A stretch of 5,969 nucleotides of DNA. Source: Candidatus Solibacter sp. Its GTDB lineage: Bacteria; Acidobacteriota; Terriglobia; Bryobacterales; Bryobacteraceae. Of this stretch, positions 4,385-5,969 are shown one piece after another. The stretch is from positions 1 to 5,969 of the forward strand of contig JADGNT010000342.1 of assembly GCA_017883345.1 (NCBI GenBank), in the 5' to 3' direction. Within the stretch, counting starts at the first letter, position 1, and the number at the start of each line of letters is the position of its first letter. The position numbers and the translations under genes were made by a program. The notes under the pieces are model-generated. The model did not search any database. It had not been told where the DNA came from and saw only the letters and a list, made by a program, of their open reading frames with translations.

Positions 4385-5969
4385 TTACGGATTGGAATAC
4401 AACAGGATGTAGCCCGCCGTGACTCCAGCAGGCGTTTTCACTTTCAGCACGCCGGACCATCCGGACGGATTGCTGGCGCCCATCAGTTCGGCGAGGCGGT
4501 AGCCGTTGCCGGTGCCACCCGCCAGGATCAACTCGCCGCCAGCGGTGACCTCGAGCAGCCTGTGGTCTGCCAGGTTCGATCCGGGACCGTAGATCCGAAG
4601 CGGCGACTCCCCGTTGTCCCTTGCGGAGATCACTACCGAGCCGCAGGCGATTCCGGCCGTGATTACGGTGGTCTGCGACGCCCACGTTCGGGCGTAGCCG
4701 GTTTTCGGATCGTTACCCTGCTGCAGGCATGCGCCCCACAGGTAGATGGCGCCGCTGGTCCAGTTGTCGCCGTTGCCGGCGAACTGGCGCACGACGATCC
4801 AGAGTCCGGTCTGCCCGCCAGCCAGCGTGCCGGTGATCTTGAACCGCTGCCACGCCGTCGTGAGTGTGATGCTCGTGGGGCCCGCGAGGTAGCCGGCATA
4901 GCCGTTGTCCACGATGGCGACTGAAACCTGCCTCGTTCCGGACGCGACCTTGGCCCACACGTAGAACGTGTACTGGCCTCCGGACGTGAGACCCGCCACC
5001 TGCTGTTGGATGACCGGCGTCGCGGTCACCGGAGTGATGGTGTCCGCAGTCGAGTTGCCATCGGGCGCGGCAATAGCGTTCGCGGTAACCGAGCAGGAGC
5101 CGCCGTTCTTGTCCCAGGTCGCCACGGTGAAGTCCTCGGAGTACTTCGCCATGTTCTCGAAGGGCCCGCCGACTGTCTGATAGGCGCCGGATTCGAGCGA
5201 CTGGAAGTGGGAGTCCAGGTAGGCCCACTGGTTGTTCGCCGCCACATAACCAAAGGACGCTCCGCCGGAGCCATCGCGCAGAACCAGCGTGCTGGCCGTC
5301 GCGCTGGCCGTGCCCGACGTGCGGGCGTTGTCGAGAGTCCCACTTACGATGTCCGTGGCGGCGTGGGTGTGGGCGGCATTCGCCTTGGCCGCGCTGCTGC
5401 CGTTCACCAGGACGCAGTCCGTGGCGGTTCCGGCCGCGCCGTCCAGTTGGCCGGAGGAGTTGATGACCGCCGCCTTCGAAACGGCCCACGCGCCGCCCTT
5501 CACCGGGCGGTTCGTCAGATCGGTCGCCAGACTGGTCACGTCCGATTCGGCGTGCGTGTGCGCCGGGAGATCGCCGGCCAGAAGCGTGTCCCACGCCGGG
5601 GGTGCGGACACCGTGCCGGTCCCGGTCTGCCGCAGGAACTTCCGGGTCGCGGTGGTGTTCCCCGCGAGGCGCGCCCAAGCGGGCGTCCCGTTCGCCGCGA
5701 TCAGGTCGCCCAGGACCGGCGCGGCGGTCACCGTGTCCGGGTGCGTCGCTGACAGGAGGTTGTGGGTGCTCGCGCCGCTTGCAGCCGCCACGGTGACGTT
5801 CACGCGGTCGTTGCCGGAATCGTCCGCGACCGTGAGCGTCACGTTCGCCCCCTCGATCAGATTCAACGCCCGGCGCGTTCCGATGGCCGTTCCCGCCTTC
5901 TGGATCGTGAACGGCAGCGCTCCGGAAACGATATCGGTTGCCACATGGGTGTGGGCGGGGATGTCGCCA
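4385..5969 (-). CDS. phage tail-fibre-like protein, C-terminal 527 residues (N-terminus beyond window)
   Basis: The frame is open to the right edge, so the GTG at 5944 is an internal Val, not a start. Numbering from the first full codon in the window, the fibre-like part has repeats typical of phage tail fibres: GDIPAHTHVATDIVSGAL (1-18), GDLPAHTHAESDV (132-144) and AHTHAATDIVSGTL (199-212). Between them is a HNLLSATHPDTVTAA...GDLIAANGTPAWARL segment (69-100). Residues about 271-430 form a jelly-roll, carbohydrate-binding-like module of a type common in phage fibres: MAKYSEDFTVATW opens it, GGQYTFYVWAKV lies in the middle and YLWGACLQQGNDP closes it, in place of the frequent GAQLEEG. A glycine-rich tip follows (431-527, ending YILLYSNP). 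The likely role is binding a cell-surface receptor at the end of a virion or tail-like particle. No catalytic residues are visible. It is the first gene of a two-gene unit with the 118-residue protein. Confidence 0.85.
   Translation of the reverse strand, partial: GDIPAHTHVATDIVSGALPFTIQKAGTAIGTRRALNLIEGANVTLTVADDSGNDRVNVTVAAASGASTHNLLSATHPDTVTAAPVLGDLIAANGTPAWARLAGNTTATRKFLRQTGTGTVSAPPAWDTLLAGDLPAHTHAESDVTSLATDLTNRPVKGGAWAVSKAAVINSSGQLDGAAGTATDCVLVNGSSAAKANAAHTHAATDIVSGTLDNARTSGTASATASTLVLRDGSGGASFGYVAANNQWAYLDSHFQSLESGAYQTVGGPFENMAKYSEDFTVATWDKNGGSCSVTANAIAAPDGNSTADTITPVTATPVIQQQVAGLTSGGQYTFYVWAKVASGTRQVSVAIVDNGYAGYLAGPTSITLTTAWQRFKITGTLAGGQTGLWIVVRQFAGNGDNWTSGAIYLWGACLQQGNDPKTGYARTWASQTTVITAGIACGSVVISARDNGESPLRIYGPGSNLADHRLLEVTAGGELILAGGTGNGYRLAELMGASNPSGWSGVLKVKTPAGVTAGYILLYSNP

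Noticed and set aside
4385..4700. Tail-fibre C-terminus as a variable region of a diversity-generating retroelement
   Set aside because: No C-type lectin motif, no template-like repeat and no reverse transcriptase are visible in the window.
5006..5752. Long plus-strand open frame of 248 codons, plus a 321-codon minus frame at 4713-5678
   Set aside because: Both are shadows of the tail-fibre frame and consist of Arg/Gly/Ala-rich nonsense without domain patterns.

Overview
The window is a GC-rich bacterial sequence in which every gene I can support lies on the minus strand, so it is read from the right edge to the left. The phage-type tyrosine recombinase remnant (GCGLRRGELLAL, then GRYLGCKQ) belongs to a subfamily I associate with Acidobacteria of the Solibacter/Bryobacter type. 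The composition, the spacious layout and the permease fit that assignment, but this is inference from memory and no marker gene is present.

Right part (5969 to about 3000) is decayed phage-like cargo. It begins with the 3' part of a tail-fibre-like gene (open at the right edge, stop at 4385). This has AHTH/ATDIVSG repeats and a jelly-roll, carbohydrate-binding-like module. Eighteen bases further on, with a good ribosome binding site, is an intact 118-residue gene of unknown function (4366-4010), closed by an 8-bp hairpin just after its stop. Next is a broken phage-structural-type gene (about 3912-3383) whose coding signal changes frame twice. Its stop is followed in the same frame by a tyrosine recombinase fragment (about 3342-3022). 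The fragment keeps the first catalytic Arg, the Lys and the C-terminal Tyr region but has lost the HxxR box, and it carries a short tandem duplication. This part looks like residue of an integrated element, not a working prophage.

Left part (3000 to 1) looks like ordinary chromosome. A roughly 250-bp leader with several inverted repeats precedes a complete 627-residue APC-superfamily permease (2750-867) closely resembling the potassium importer KimA, including its cation-site residues. After it comes a non-coding stretch of roughly 430 bp rich in inverted repeats. Then a short uncertain reading frame overlaps the start of a DUF2252 gene (304 to the left edge, C-terminus cut off). No enzyme pathway links the permease and the DUF2252 protein. 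They share only strand and neighbourhood.

I found no CRISPR array, tRNA, rRNA or complete insertion sequence. I do not see a convincing new defence or signalling system. The most useful items are the two decayed phage genes with readable histories, the conserved-looking 118-residue gene behind the tail fibre, and the structured non-coding stretches around the permease.
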